A stretch of 64,000 nt of DNA from Anolis sagrei (GCF_037176765.1 NC_090027.1:34947046-35011045); one strand, 5' to 3'. Shown: positions 32,601 through 40,762, numbered from the stretch's first letter. The notes: generated by a model not told the origin, from the letters alone. Program-made: numbers and translations.

Positions 32601-35555
32601 AGAAGTCTCAACAGTCATTACGTTTCTTTTGTCTCTTGTACAGCTGGGGAAGATGTCACATCCATTGTCTCTCAAGTAATGATGTATATTCTCTTGATCT
32701 TCCTTACTTTGTGGCTGCTCGTAGAAATGGTTTACTGCTATAGGAAAGTCTCCAAAGCAGAAGAAGCTGCCCAGGAAAATGCGTAAGTAGGAAGAACCAA
32801 AGTTCTTTGGAATGGGACAAGAGAGGGACCAAATCACAAGTGTGCTGTACCAACAAGGGGGACAAAAGATGTGCCTTAGGTCATGCTTTTTAGAAGATCT
32901 GACACTATAGACAGGGGCGGCTCAACCCATTACGAAAAGTAAGCATTCGCAGTATAGTTGATTTTGCCCAGGAGCGCTCTTGAGGCGCTCTTGGGGGGAA
33001 ATAGACCTTGACATATGCGAGTTGTAGTTACTGGGATGTATAGTTCACCTACAATCAAAGAGCATCCTGAACTCCACCAATGACGAACAGAAAATATATA
33101 TCAGTGATTGGTTGGGGGGGGGGGGGGCAAAATACTGTTTGCTTACCGTTGAAAATTACCTAGGGCCACCTCTGATAGAACAAGAACTCTCTATTTCGAA
33201 GAGCTTCCCCATTCATATGAGTGGAAGTTCAGATCCATGTCATTGTCAACATAAACATGGGAAAATACAATAACATCCAAAATCCCCCAAATAGCAATAC
33301 CAAAAATGCACAGAACATACCATCTTAGTTTTCAAAGCTTCAGCAGTGAAAGTGTGAAACTTACTTACTTACTTACTTAGGCAATCCCTCATTGCCCGAG
33401 TAGGATAATCTTCCAGGGTGGGTCTGTAGGTGACTGTGGAGCCCTATTCTTGATCTGCATCATCTCCCGCAGTGAGGGCATTGGTTTCCAGGTGGAAGGC
33501 GGTCCCGGTCGGAGTTGGCTTGACACGCCTTCCTCTTGGCAGGTTTCTTTCACCCTCCATTCATGCCTCTTCAAATTATGCAGCACTGCTGGTCACAGCT
33601 GACCTCCAGCTCAAGTGCTTACAGGCCAGGGCTTCCCAGTTCTCAGTGTCTATGCCAGAGTTTTTAAGGTTGGCTTTGAGCCCAATGTGTGAAAACCCAT
33701 GCAGTTGAAAATGTGAAAACTCATGAAGGAGAAGACAAAAATGATAATACTAGTGTCACAGGCTTACATTTGTAAAGTTGTCAGTTAAGATGGTCCATGT
33801 AGATAGAGTCACTCCTTCATTTAGGCCAGTGGTTCCCAATCTTTTTTGTTTTTTTAACCTCTCTAACATTAGTACCAAAAGGGCTGCAAATCAGTTTTTG
33901 GTCAACTTTAGATTCAATTTTGTTAGACTGCATTGGATTGCATTGGATAGACTACATCAGCTCTAGTTTCTGATACAGAACATAGGCCATCCAGTAGCTG
34001 CCATCTGCTCACCCACAGAAAACCATATTTAATAAGCCTCGGCACTATTTATTTATTTACAGTATTTATATACTCCTTTTCTTAGCCCTGAGGGGACTCA
34101 AAGTGGTTTACACATAAATAATGGGAAAATTCAATGCCTTACATTGGGCACCAGTACAAATAATTACAATAGTAAAACCGCAATTAAACATGGTTAAAGG
34201 TTGTCCCTGACATTAAGACCAGTCATGGCTGACTCTGAGGCATCGTGCTCATCTCCATTTCTAAGCCGAAGAGCCGGCGTTGTCCATAGACACCTCCAAG
34301 GTCATGTGGCCAGCATGACTGCATGGAGTGCCATTACCTGCCCACCGGTGGCGCAGTGGGTTAAAGCCCTGTGCTGGCAGGACTGAAGACCGACAGGTCG
34401 CAGGTTCGAATCCGGGGAGAGGCTGATGAGCTCTCTCTATCAGCTCCAGCTCTTCATGCGGGGACATGAGAGAAGCCTCCTACAAGGATGGTAAAACATC
34501 AAATCATCCGTGCGTCTCCTGGGCAATGTCCTTGCAGATGGCCAATTCTCTCACAACAGGAGCGTCGCTCTTGATACGACAAAACAAAACAAACAAAAAA
34601 ACCTGCCCACCGTAGTGGTACCTATTGATCTATTCACATTTGCATGTTTTCGAACTGCTAGGTTGGCAGAAGCTAGGGCTGACAGCGGAAGCTCATGCCG
34701 CTCCCCGGAATCAAACCTGTGATCTTTCGGTCAACAAGGTCAGCAGCTCAACGCTTTAACCCACTACATATATTTATCATGTCATCAGCAACCATACCAT
34801 TGTATAACATTTATAACAGAACAAAACAAATAAACAGATTAAAAAAGCACAAATTTTTGCCACCGGTATATTAATTAAACATAAACATAAATCATAATTA
34901 AAACAATACATCAACAAGCATTAACACAATGAAACAGTCTCATCAGTCAAATCGCCATTCCAGTCAATGTCTTTATAAAATGCTACATACATCTACGAAG
35001 GCCTGGCCCCAGAACCATGATTTTAATTTTTTTCTAAAAGCCATTTTAGAAAATGATTTCATGAGACCAGCTACTCTTGCTGCAATTGTGTAGTAACGGT
35101 GAGGCCACGGGCCATATTTTCATTCTTGTGGACCACTGGTGGTCCATGGCCCACAGGTTGGGAACCACTGATTTAGGCTCTGGGAAACAAAGTCAATGAA
35201 ATCCAGGCAATAACACTTACATTCCAATAGCAACAGAATAAGTAACTCAGAGGTATGCTATAGGTCTCATAATCAGACACAGCTATAGTATGTCTCCATA
35301 TTGCTTTCCTGGCAGCAATTCTATTATCTCTAGCAAAGGCTGTTCTCATTTCTGCTGAGATCTCTCCTTTCAGCTAGTAGGGTCAAGGATCAAACCTCTA
35401 ACTTTCGGTATGGAAAGTCAATGTTTCATCACTTAGGTGTGGAAAGAAAGTGGCAGTTTGGATATCTTAGCCTTTCCATTTTGGTTTATAGGACGGATTA
35501 CCTCGCCATTCCATCGGAAAATAAAGAAAATTGTGCTGTGCCTGTGGAGGAATAA
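20650..35555 (+). CDS. SCN3B: Sodium channel regulatory subunit beta-3 (five coding exons)
   Basis: Single-pass membrane protein that associates with voltage-gated sodium channel alpha subunits and modulates their gating and surface level in excitable cells. Exons 20650-20704, 27979-28142, 30554-30779, 32644-32782 and 35492-35555 join in frame (648 nt, 215 residues plus stop). Residues 1 to about 24 form a signal peptide. An Ig-like V domain follows ([49 protein letters not shown]). Cysteines C45/C48 and C120 are placed for the Ig disulfide. N-glycosylation sequons are seen at N95, N109 and N121. The transmembrane helix is about 160-181 ([19 protein letters not shown]), and the tail ends [25 protein letters not shown] and the VPVEE end separate beta-3 from beta-1. 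All introns are GT-AG. The neighbour GRAMD1B is convergent, as in mammals. Confidence 0.97.
20716..20752. repeat. (TG)n and G-run just inside intron 1
   Basis: TG run followed by a run of about a dozen G, starting some 10 bp past the exon 1 donor. Confidence 0.9.
21075..21515 (+). mobile_element. CR1 LINE 3' end
   Basis: Encodes the CR1 reverse transcriptase tail ([58 protein letters not shown]), then the CR1 3' UTR ending in 'tctatgattc'-type octamers. 5' truncated, plus strand, in SCN3B intron 1. Confidence 0.88.
21389..22195. repeat. 342-bp tandem duplication of CR1 tail + SINE + (CAT)n
   Basis: The unit 'ggctggatgg...' starts at 21389 and 21731 and partly again near 22083. Each full unit holds a CR1 3' tail, a minus-strand SINE head with a duplicated 'gtcagcagttcagtcaacc' segment, and a CAT run (21688-21716; 22026-22072). 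Confidence 0.82.
22200..22896 (+). other. SCN3B intron 1 sequence, no feature recognised
   Basis: Non-repetitive apart from a short (TG)n at 22879-22896. Confidence 0.5.
22897..23916 (+). mobile_element. hAT element with internally repeated module
   Basis: Element 22905-23908, starting CAGTAGTTCTCAACC, between the 8-bp duplications gtataggg and gtatagga (one mismatch). The interior carries about two and a half copies of a ~320-bp module ('gctgggatttatagttcacc', 'aagagcattctgaactccacc', 'caatgatggatctggaccaaa'). A short tract at 23570-23605 ('atcaaatcaaatcatttat') interrupts one copy. No transposase. Confidence 0.82.
23964..24014 (+). other. Perfect 22-bp stem-loop in SCN3B intron 1
   Basis: Arms 23964-23985 and 23993-24014 are exact reverse complements, with a 7-nt loop. 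The stem reads GGGGAGGGGACACTG then TATTTAA. Stem length and loop size resemble a small-RNA hairpin, but the lower stem does not extend far. It could equally be a small palindromic insertion. Confidence 0.8.
24015..25750 (+). other. SCN3B intron 1, repeat-poor stretch
   Basis: About 1.7 kb with no recognised repeat and no conserved coding, unusual for this window. It may hold intronic regulatory elements, but nothing specific can be named. Confidence 0.5.
25753..26084 (-). mobile_element. Sauria-type SINE, near full length
   Basis: Minus strand: tRNA-like head 'ccggtggtgcagtgggttaa', box B GGTTGCAGGTTCAAATCC, body 'ccaacctagcagttcgaaaa' and 'catgcaaatgtgagtagatc', 3' end 'gacttaatgtcaggggaaaa' and an ACCTTTACCTTTACCT tail. 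The tail is the Bov-B-like end these SINEs use to borrow Bov-B reverse transcriptase. Confidence 0.88.
26085..26485 (+). other. SCN3B intron 1, nothing recognised
   Basis: AT-rich, no repeat or coding signal. Confidence 0.5.
26491..26744 (+). mobile_element. tRNA-derived SINE, second squamate family
   Basis: Starts 'ggagcccccagtggtgcaa' with box B 'gtcggcagttcaaatc', body 'gagctcccatctgtcagctc' and 'cctgggcaatgtccttgcag', and a 3' end 'cagtttctcaagttgcacc' with an A-rich tail. It differs from the Sauria type in body and tail. Other copies: 34348-34600, 39516-40190 and 55761-56024. Confidence 0.82.
26750..27530 (+). other. SCN3B intron 1, nothing recognised
   Basis: Unique-looking sequence. 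Confidence 0.5.
27546..27750. mobile_element. Palindromic MITE
   Basis: Long imperfect inverted repeat: 'catctacactgtggaatgaa' at the left and 'ttcattctacagtgcagac' at the right, with 'cactttatttcccatggca' mirrored by 'catggcgtttaaagtggtg'. A partial relative lies at 28245-28395. Superfamily not settled. Confidence 0.72.
27979..28142 (+). CDS. SCN3B: SCN3B coding exon 2
   Basis: Acceptor TCTGCAG, donor GTAAGT. Encodes the end of the signal peptide and the first half of the Ig domain, from [11 protein letters not shown] to EGGQDIP. Phase 1 in, phase 0 out. Confidence 0.97.
28395..29640 (+). mobile_element. R4/Dong-like LINE, copy 4, with nested CR1, between (TAA)n runs
   Basis: Starts straight after an AAT run (28398-28428) with 'gtagactctgcaa' (the C..C motif region) and ends 'cttgttgtgtttcaa' into another AAT run (29599-29637). 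The second part encodes [31 protein letters not shown] and [17 protein letters not shown]1 copy occupies 28625-29115. Some stops are present. Confidence 0.8.
28625..29115 (+). mobile_element. CR1 LINE 3' end inserted in the R4 copy
   Basis: Encodes [38 protein letters not shown] and [11 protein letters not shown], then the CR1 3' UTR ending 'ctatgattctatg'. The R4 match resumes at 29116, so the CR1 is younger. Confidence 0.85.
29638..30121 (-). mobile_element. tRNA-headed SINE with L2-type tail
   Basis: Plus strand shows the reversed L2-like end ('ttctgccctatctcctcaag', 'gggactcagggtgg'), the body ('gtggtacctaatttctct', 'aaactgcttaggtaaacag') and the head with box B GGTTGCCAGTTCGAATCCC (minus). 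Confidence 0.75.
30122..30553 (+). other. SCN3B intron 2 end, nothing recognised
   Basis: Unique-looking, with a pyrimidine tract before the exon 3 acceptor. Confidence 0.5.
30554..30779 (+). CDS. SCN3B: SCN3B coding exon 3
   Basis: Acceptor CCCTGCAG, donor GTATGA. Encodes [13 protein letters not shown] to LTVLED, the second half of the Ig domain with [13 protein letters not shown] and the glycosylation sequons. Ends in phase 1. Confidence 0.97.
30780..31351 (+). other. SCN3B intron 3, nothing recognised
   Basis: Unique-looking sequence. Confidence 0.5.
31352..31512 (+). mobile_element. Palindromic hAT MITE
   Basis: Element 31360-31504 (145 bp), ends CAGTGGTCCTCAACC and GGTTGAGAATCATTG, perfect 8-bp duplication ctctagag (31352-31359, 31505-31512). 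The arms pair through 'ttggtcctccaggtgtt'. A G run (31446-31461) lies near the centre. Sister copy at 53388-53523. Confidence 0.9.
31515..31930 (-). mobile_element. L2-type LINE/SINE 3' region
   Basis: Shares 'agagaagaccctgtctctcatcc' and 'ggaccgagagcagg'-type words with 46703-47150. Starts with a TTATTTATTT run on the left, the usual L2-type end. Exact family unsure. Confidence 0.5.
31965..32345 (+). mobile_element. Unclassified retroelement 3' end (family P)
   Basis: Reads 'tctgaaattacaacagcaaa', 'agagaggaaac', 'ccaggccatcaaatgctaat', 'gatgcaggcgaaac' and 'cctctagaacatgg'. The same block occurs at 53700-54035, 56810-57165 and partly at 47160-47312. It may be the tail of a Penelope-like element, but this is a guess. 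Confidence 0.55.
32644..32782 (+). CDS. SCN3B: SCN3B coding exon 4
   Basis: Acceptor TGTACAG, donor GTAAGT. Encodes [11 protein letters not shown], the transmembrane helix and [15 protein letters not shown]. Phase 1 in, phase 2 out. Confidence 0.97.
32912..33174 (+). mobile_element. hAT-type element carrying the shared module
   Basis: Ends CAGGGGCGGCTCAACC and GGGCCACCTCTG are inverted repeats, as are inner words ('aagtaagcattcgc' versus 'gtttgcttaccg'). The interior holds part of the 'tatagttcacctacaatcaaa' module. The target duplication is not clear. Confidence 0.6.
33362..33826 (-). mobile_element. LINE 3' end plus flank, copy A of a local duplication
   Basis: A (CTTA)n tail and the C2H2-tailed LINE (minus) are truncated at 'gagccca', then comes non-LINE flank ('gtgaaaactcatgaaggag', 'gatggtccatgtagataga'). 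The same LINE/flank junction recurs at 35937-36437, so the two are copies of one block rather than two insertions. Confidence 0.75.
34193..34770 (-). mobile_element. Sauria-type SINE interrupted by another SINE
   Basis: Minus strand, with head near 34765 and 3' end near 34195 ('gttgtccctgacattaag' on plus). The match is split at the position of the SINE at 34348-34600. Confidence 0.82.
34336..34612 (+). mobile_element. Second-family SINE with 12-bp target duplication
   Basis: SINE 34348-34600 flanked by acctgcccaccg on both sides (34336-34347, 34601-34612), the mark of LINE-driven retroposition. Box B GGTCGCAGGTTCGAATCC is intact. The A-rich tail is CAAAACAAAACAAAC-like. The good duplication suggests it is among the younger insertions here. 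Confidence 0.9.
35492..35555 (+). CDS. SCN3B: SCN3B coding exon 5 and stop
   Basis: Acceptor TTTATAG. Encodes [20 protein letters not shown] and TAA. The frame continues from the phase-2 end of exon 4 (GC|G). A donor-like AAG|GTGAGA at 35592 suggests the exon continues 37 nt past the stop and is then spliced. Confidence 0.96.
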
Positions 35556-35647
35556 AAGACGAAACTACAAAGGGGTAGAGCTTGTTATGAAGGTGAGAGA
35601 GCTCTGTGCAAAGCATCTGCTAGCTGGCAGATTAATAAAAAAAAATC

Positions 35648-35815
35648 TGTGTGTGTGCTCAAATCCCCACTTGGCCCTGAAACCCATTAGGTGACCTTCA
35701 GCCCTTCGCACTCAGAGGAAAGCAATGGCAAAGCGCTTCTGAACACATCTTGCCATGAAAATGCTGCAAATGAATTATTTTGGGTTGAAATGACTTGAAG
35801 ACTCACAACAACACC
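35648..35815 (+). mobile_element. tRNA-derived SINE fragment (ACAACAACA tail)
   Basis: 'caaatccccacttggccctga', 'caatggcaaagcgcttctga' and 'gaaatgacttgaagactcac' followed by AACAACA. Relative of 2205-2390. The tRNA-like head is mostly gone. Confidence 0.6.
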
Positions 35816-35862
35816 TCATATTCATGCCTTGCATTCTATCACTTCTAGTAGCAAGCTGGCTC

Positions 35863-35930
35863 CGGGGAGAACGTGGATGAGCTCCCTGTATCAGCTCCAG
35901 CTCCTCATGCGGAGATATGAGAGAAGCCCC
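35863..35930 (+). mobile_element. SINE fragment, second family
   Basis: Middle part of the second-family SINE ('gatgagctccctgtatcagc', 'atgagagaagcccc') cut by the (TTAC)n tail of the next LINE. Confidence 0.65.
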
Positions 35931-36437
35931 TTACTTACTTACTTACTTACTTTACTTAGGTGGTCCCTCGATGTCCGAGTAGAATGGTCTTCCAAGGTCA
36001 GTGTTCTGGTGGGTCTGTAGGTGACTGTGGAGCCCTATACTTGATTTGCATCTTCTCCTGCAGTGAAGGCATTGGCTTCCAGGTGGAAGGCGGTCTCAGT
36101 CGGGGTTGGCTTGACACGCCTTCCTCTTGGCACATTTCTCTCTTTCGCCCTCCATTCGTGCCGCTTCAAATTCTGCAGCACTGCTGGTCACAGCTGACCT
36201 CCAGCTGGAGTGCTCATAGGCCAGGGCTTCCCAGTTCTCAGTGTCTATGCCAAAGTTTTTATGGTTGGCTTTGAGCCCAATGTCTGAAAATTCGTGCAGT
36301 TGAAAATGTGAAAACTCATGAAGGAGAAGACAAAAATGATAATACTAGTGTCACAGGCTTACGTTTTTAAAGATGTTGTTTTTGTTGTCAGTTAAGATGG
36401 TCCATGTAGATAGAGTCTCTCCTTCATTTAGGGCAGT
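35930..36437 (-). mobile_element. LINE 3' end plus flank, copy B of the local duplication
   Basis: Same LINE end and same truncation point as 33362-33826, with the same flank up to 'ccttcatttagg'. It carries about 20 extra bp near 36368. The similarity stops at CAGTGG, six bases into the position of the hAT in copy A. Confidence 0.75.
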
Positions 36438-36439
36438 GG

Positions 36440-37005
36440 CTAAAGGGTCAGGACTCCCTCGTTCTCAGTGTCTATATCAGAGTTCTTAAGTTTGGCCTTG
36501 AGCCCATCTTTAAATCTCTTTTCCTGCCCACTACATTCTATTTTCCGTTCTTGAGTTCGGAGTAGAGAAATTGCTTTGGGAGACGGTGGTCAGGCATCCG
36601 GACAACGTGGCCGGTCCAGCGGAGTTGTGGCAGAGGACCATCGCTTCAGTGCTGGTGGTCTTTGCTTCTTCCAGCATGCTGACATTTGTCCACCTGTCTT
36701 CCCAAGAGATTTGCAGGATTTTCCAGAGGCAGTGCTGATGGAATCATTCCAGGAGTTGCATGTGACATCTGTAGACAGTCCACGTCTCGCAGGCATATAG
36801 CAGGGTTGGGAGGACAATAGCTTTATAAACAAGCACCTTGGTATCCCTACGGATGTCTTGGTCCTCAAACACTCTCTGCTTCATTCAGAAAAAAGCTGCA
36901 CTCACAGAGCTCAGGCGGTGTTGTATTTCAGTGTCAATGTTGACTGTTGTGGAGAGGTGGCTGCCAAGGTAGATACCTTGGCAGAAGCCTCCCACAAGGA
37001 TGATA
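36440..37005 (-). mobile_element. C2H2-tail LINE, internal part
   Basis: Minus strand continues the LINE frame upstream of the finger (RCPDA...; WKTRRCPRD-like remnants) and matches 12330-12480 and 13331-13560, without the LTR insertion seen there. Its left end lies in the first unit of the 281-bp array. Confidence 0.7.
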
Positions 37006-37672
37006 AAACATCAAAACATCAAGGCTTCCCCTGGGCAACGTCCTGGCAGATGACCCATTCTCTCACATCAGAAGTGATATTCCGGAGGCAGCCTGATGGA
37101 ATCATTCCAGGAGTTGCATGTGACGTCTGTAGACAGTCCACATCTCACAGGTCTCTCTGCTTCATTCGGAAATAAGCTGCACTCGCAAAGCTCAGGCGGT
37201 GTTGTATTTCAGTGTCAATGTTGACTTTTGTGGAGAGGTGGCTGCCAAGGTAGATACCTTGGCAGAAGCCTCCCACAAGGATGATAAAACATCAAAACAT
37301 CAAGGCTTCCCCTGGGCAACGTCCTGGCAGATGACCCATTCTCTCACATCAGAAGTGATATTCCGGAGGCAGCCTGATGGAATCATTCCAGGAGTTGCAT
37401 GTGACGTCTGTAGACAGTCCACATCTCACAGGTCTCTCTGCTTCATTCGGAAATAAGCTGCACTCGCAAAGCTCAGGCGGTGTTGTATTTCAGTGTCAAT
37501 GTTGACTTTTGTGGAGAGGTGGCTGCCAAGGTAGATACCTTGGCAGAAGCCTCCCACAAGGATGATAAAACATCAAAACATCAAGGCTTCCCCTGGGCAA
37601 CGTCCTTGCGGATGGCCCATTCTCTCACACCAGAAGTGACTTGCAGTTTCTCAAGTCACTCCTGACACAACA
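36720..37672. repeat. 281-bp tandem array of LINE + SINE fragments, three units
   Basis: 'gtgttgtatttcagtgtcaa' recurs at 36918, 37199 and 37480, exactly 281 bp apart. Units 2 and 3 are nearly identical and both lack about 75 bp present in unit 1. The last unit ends in the normal SINE tail ('caagtcactcctgacacaac'). It lies in the SCN3B 3' region, in the intron inferred after the stop codon. Confidence 0.9.
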
Positions 37673-37861
37673 AAAAAGAAATCTAACACTCAAACCACCA
37701 TACCATGCTAACCCTCAAATGCTAACCCTCAAATGGTTGTGGGTGAGTGCTATGGAGCTATGCCATATATTTTAATGTATAAAACCAGTCAATTTCTAAT
37801 TTCTATCTAAACTCAGAAAAATAGAGCATGAATTATACTGTGACTGTTTCTCTGTTTCCAG

Positions 37862-38875
37862 GACTGTGCAGACGCAAGACCTAAGTCACTGCAGACACGT
37901 TTGGAGGAGCCTAGCACTGAGGAGAAGGAAGAACCGTGGATGAGACAGTGTAAATTTGTTTCCATTTGTCTAGGACCTTGCTTTGATTTCATGGCTCCCA
38001 TCTTGTGCTCTCAACCCATCTGCCAAAGACTCTTCTCCTTTGAGGCATGCTGAATCAAAAGGAGTCGGGGCTGAAAGAGCGCTTTCATCAGTATCTTCTC
38101 AACAGCTTTGTAAATACTCTCATCTCTCATCAAACCCGGAGCTTCCTTTGGGTGCTCTGAAACATCATAGCTATCCTGGGGGCAACACAAGCAACATTTA
38201 TTCAACCATGATTGTCTTTAATGTTAATTTAATTATGATACTACCTGAGCGATGTCACAGAAAGCTCTTGGGGAAACCAGTCGCGTGGCTGATTTCTCCA
38301 GCAGCAAATGAAGGCACCAGACAGGCGAGAAACCTGTTTGTTTGCAAAGTATGAGAGGGGAAAAGGGAGATGCTGAAGGAACATGATATTTTAGGGAGAA
38401 AAACTAAATACACAGGAGGAGCTCTGAGGTAAGAGTGACATCAGAAATCATCTTCTGTTTGCTTTATTTGTGGATGTCATACTGTAACATTTGTGGTGCA
38501 CCAAAGTGTGGATGAGACAAGTCAATAGGCTTAGTTGGATTCTTTCAGAGCATTTTGAATAATGGCAGCAAGATGCAGGAGACAGTGACAGTGACATCTG
38601 CATCTGCAAAAAATATCTCCTTACTGTTTAGCAGGATCAAAACAGTGACCAAGTTCTCCCATGGAAAGTTACCTCATCTTAGAGAAGTCCTCTTAGGAAA
38701 CAACTCCTCCATGGCAGGCTTTCAGACAGGCCTGGTCTACTCTTTGACGTACTCCAAATGTTGAAGCAATACAGACTATTCCAACTGGACAGAATTATGC
38801 CTTGGATGAACATGACAAGCTGTTTCATGTGTTAATTGCAGGGCAATGAATAAACCAAGAACTTCATTCACCTCC
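37862..38875 (+). other. SCN3B: Putative SCN3B non-coding terminal exon / 3' UTR
   Basis: A good acceptor (TCTCTGTTTCCAG, ending 37861) is followed by repeat-free sequence up to an AATAAA at 38849-38854. Together with the donor at 35592 this would place the intervening LINE/SINE mass in a 3' UTR intron. The stop would be 37 nt before the junction, close enough to escape nonsense-mediated decay. Inferred, not proven. Confidence 0.5.
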
Positions 38876-38879
38876 CTGT

Positions 38880-39512
38880 GCAGAGGAACCACTTTCCTTG
38901 CCTCCTTATAAAGACCCCTTCTTCTTCCCCATCTCATATTGATCATACAGGTTGAGCATCCCTTTTCCAGAATCCTGAAATCTAAAATATTCCAAAATCA
39001 TCCACATGGATGGCTGGTTTTGCTTTCTGATGTACATAAACTTTGTTTCATGCACACACGTATTAAACATATTGAATAATATTATCTCCAGGTGATGTGT
39101 ATAAGGTGTCCATTAAACAGAAATGAATTTATACTTGGATTTCTCATCTTCAAGAGACGGATATGTCAACACGGGTAGTCCAAAATCCAGACAGCAAAAA
39201 AATAAAAATCCAAAACACCTCTAATCCTAAACATTTTGGATAAGGGATACTCAACCTATACCGAAAAAGTGGAGGTCTCTCTGATAAGGGCTTACTTGAC
39301 TGCACAAGTAGAATACTGAACAAAACTAAATGCACTTCTACCATTCCATAAGAAACTGAAGACAGTACAATTAGTCTTATTTGAAGGAATGAGCATGAAC
39401 CATTGATTTTGGAAATTAAATTCAAAATGTTTGTGCAAGAACAGAACCGGCACCTTGGTATCTCAATGCTCACCTTCTATAACACAGAGTAATCATATTA
39501 ATGAAACATAAA
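38880..39512. other. Gap between the convergent genes, no feature recognised
   Basis: Includes a short imperfect inverted repeat on 'ggttgagcatcccttttcc' (38950) and 'ggataagggatactcaacc' (39238), probably the ends of an old palindromic DNA element covering about 38950-39258. Confidence 0.55.
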
Positions 39513-39515
39513 GGA

Positions 39516-40190
39516 ACCACCGCTGGCTCAATGGGTTAAACCCTTGTGCTGGCAGGACTGCTGACCAAAAGGTTGGCAGCTCTGGGGAGTGGGGTGAGCT
39601 CCCATCTGTCAGCTCCAGCTTCTCATGCAGGGACGTGAGAGAAGACTCCCACAGGATGGTAAAACATTCGGGTGTCCTTACATTGTTCCCAGTATGCATA
39701 TTGATACAACTCTCACCATGTGACTAGTAGCCCCAGTGACACAATGGGGTAAACCCTTGTGCTGGCAGGACTGCTGACCAAAAGGTTGGCGGTTCAAATC
39801 CAGGGAATGGGGTGAGGTCCCATCTGTCAGCTCTGGCTTTTCATGCAGGGACATGAGAAAAGACTCCCACAGGATGGTAAAACATCTGGGTGTCCTTGCA
39901 TTGTTCCTAGTTTGCATATTGATACAACTCTCACCAGGTGACTAGGAGCCCCAGTGGCACAATGGGTTAAACCCTTGTGCCGACAGGACTGAAGACCAAC
40001 AGGTCAGAGCTTTGAATCCAGGGAGAAAGCAGATGAGCTCCCTCTGTCAGGACATGAGAGAAGCCTCCCAAAAGTATGGCAAAACATCAAAACATCCAGG
40101 CGTCCCCTGAGCAATGTCCTTGCAGATAGCCAATCCTCTCACACCAGAAGCAACTTGCAGTTTCTCAAGCTGCTCCCGACATGAAAAAAA
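39516..40190 (+). repeat. Three SINEs in tandem, partial period 218 bp
   Basis: Three second-family SINE heads ('cacaatgggttaaacccttg' and variants) start at about 39520, 39730 and 39948. The joining piece 'gcatattgatacaactctcacca' occurs at 39695 and 39913. The first two are truncated at the same internal point; the third runs to the normal tail. This points to local duplication, not three insertions. Confidence 0.82.
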
Positions 40191-40625
40191 AATGACACAT
40201 AAGTAACGTAGTCCTGTGCAACACAGTGATGGGTTCTAGACTAAGAAACTGGAGTGTCTTGTCACAATAAACAGTGGAATTTGCTTCCTTTCTTTATGTG
40301 TAAGGAGAGCAGAAACGTTTACTTTTAGTAGGTAGCACACCACAGTTCGCCTTCACCAGTCTAGGATCTCATATGATGTTTTTATCCTCTTCTGTTAAGG
40401 CCTAAATACTCTAAACGCACCAGATCCTGTATGATCTTGAAAGCAAAGTAGAGTCCACTCTGGTTAGTATTTAGTTGGGAGACCAACGAAGCTTATACTT
40501 CAAAGGAAGGAACTGGCAAAATCAGCTCTGAGTATTCCTTCCTTAAGAAAGCCTTATGCAATTCAGGGGGCTGCTTTCTGACTGTCAAGAGTCACATCCT
40601 CAGACTAGGTGCCTTATAAAGGTTG

Positions 40626-40762
40626 GTAAAGGTTGTCCCCTGACATTAAGTCCAGTCATGTCTCACTCTGGGGTGTGGTGCTCATCTCCATTTCTAAGCC
40701 AAAGAGCCGGCATTGTCCATAGACACCTCCACGGTCATGTGGCCGACATGACTGCATGGAGG
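40626..40762 (-). mobile_element. Sauria-type SINE 3' half
   Basis: Reverse of the SINE end ('gttgtcccctgacattaag', 'catagacacctccacggtc'). The tRNA-like head is absent. Confidence 0.8.

Larger units (their letters stand above)
33819..35178 (+). mobile_element. hAT element with nested SINEs
   Basis: Element 33827-35170. Ends CAGTGGTTCCCAATC and GGTTGGGAACCACTG, perfect 8-bp duplication atttaggc (33819-33826, 35171-35178). Its own sequence matches the sister at 60777-61585. Inserted within are an L2-type end (34046-34190), a minus Sauria SINE (about 34193-34770) holding another SINE (34348-34600), and a second L2-type block (34795-35050). Confidence 0.88.

Noticed and set aside
34381-34420. 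tRNA-like box A/B sequences as true tRNA genes (also at 7620, 26030, 26550, 55965)
   Set aside because: Each belongs to a SINE with body and tail, and none folds by eye into a full cloverleaf with an acceptor stem.
20650-35555. SCN1B rather than SCN3B
   Set aside because: [26 protein letters not shown] and the VPVEE end match beta-3; beta-1 has a different central region and tail. Synteny with GRAMD1B also fits SCN3B.
37199-37665. Repeated identical 85-codon frames as a small gene family
   Set aside because: They are the same frame in each unit of the 281-bp LINE+SINE array.
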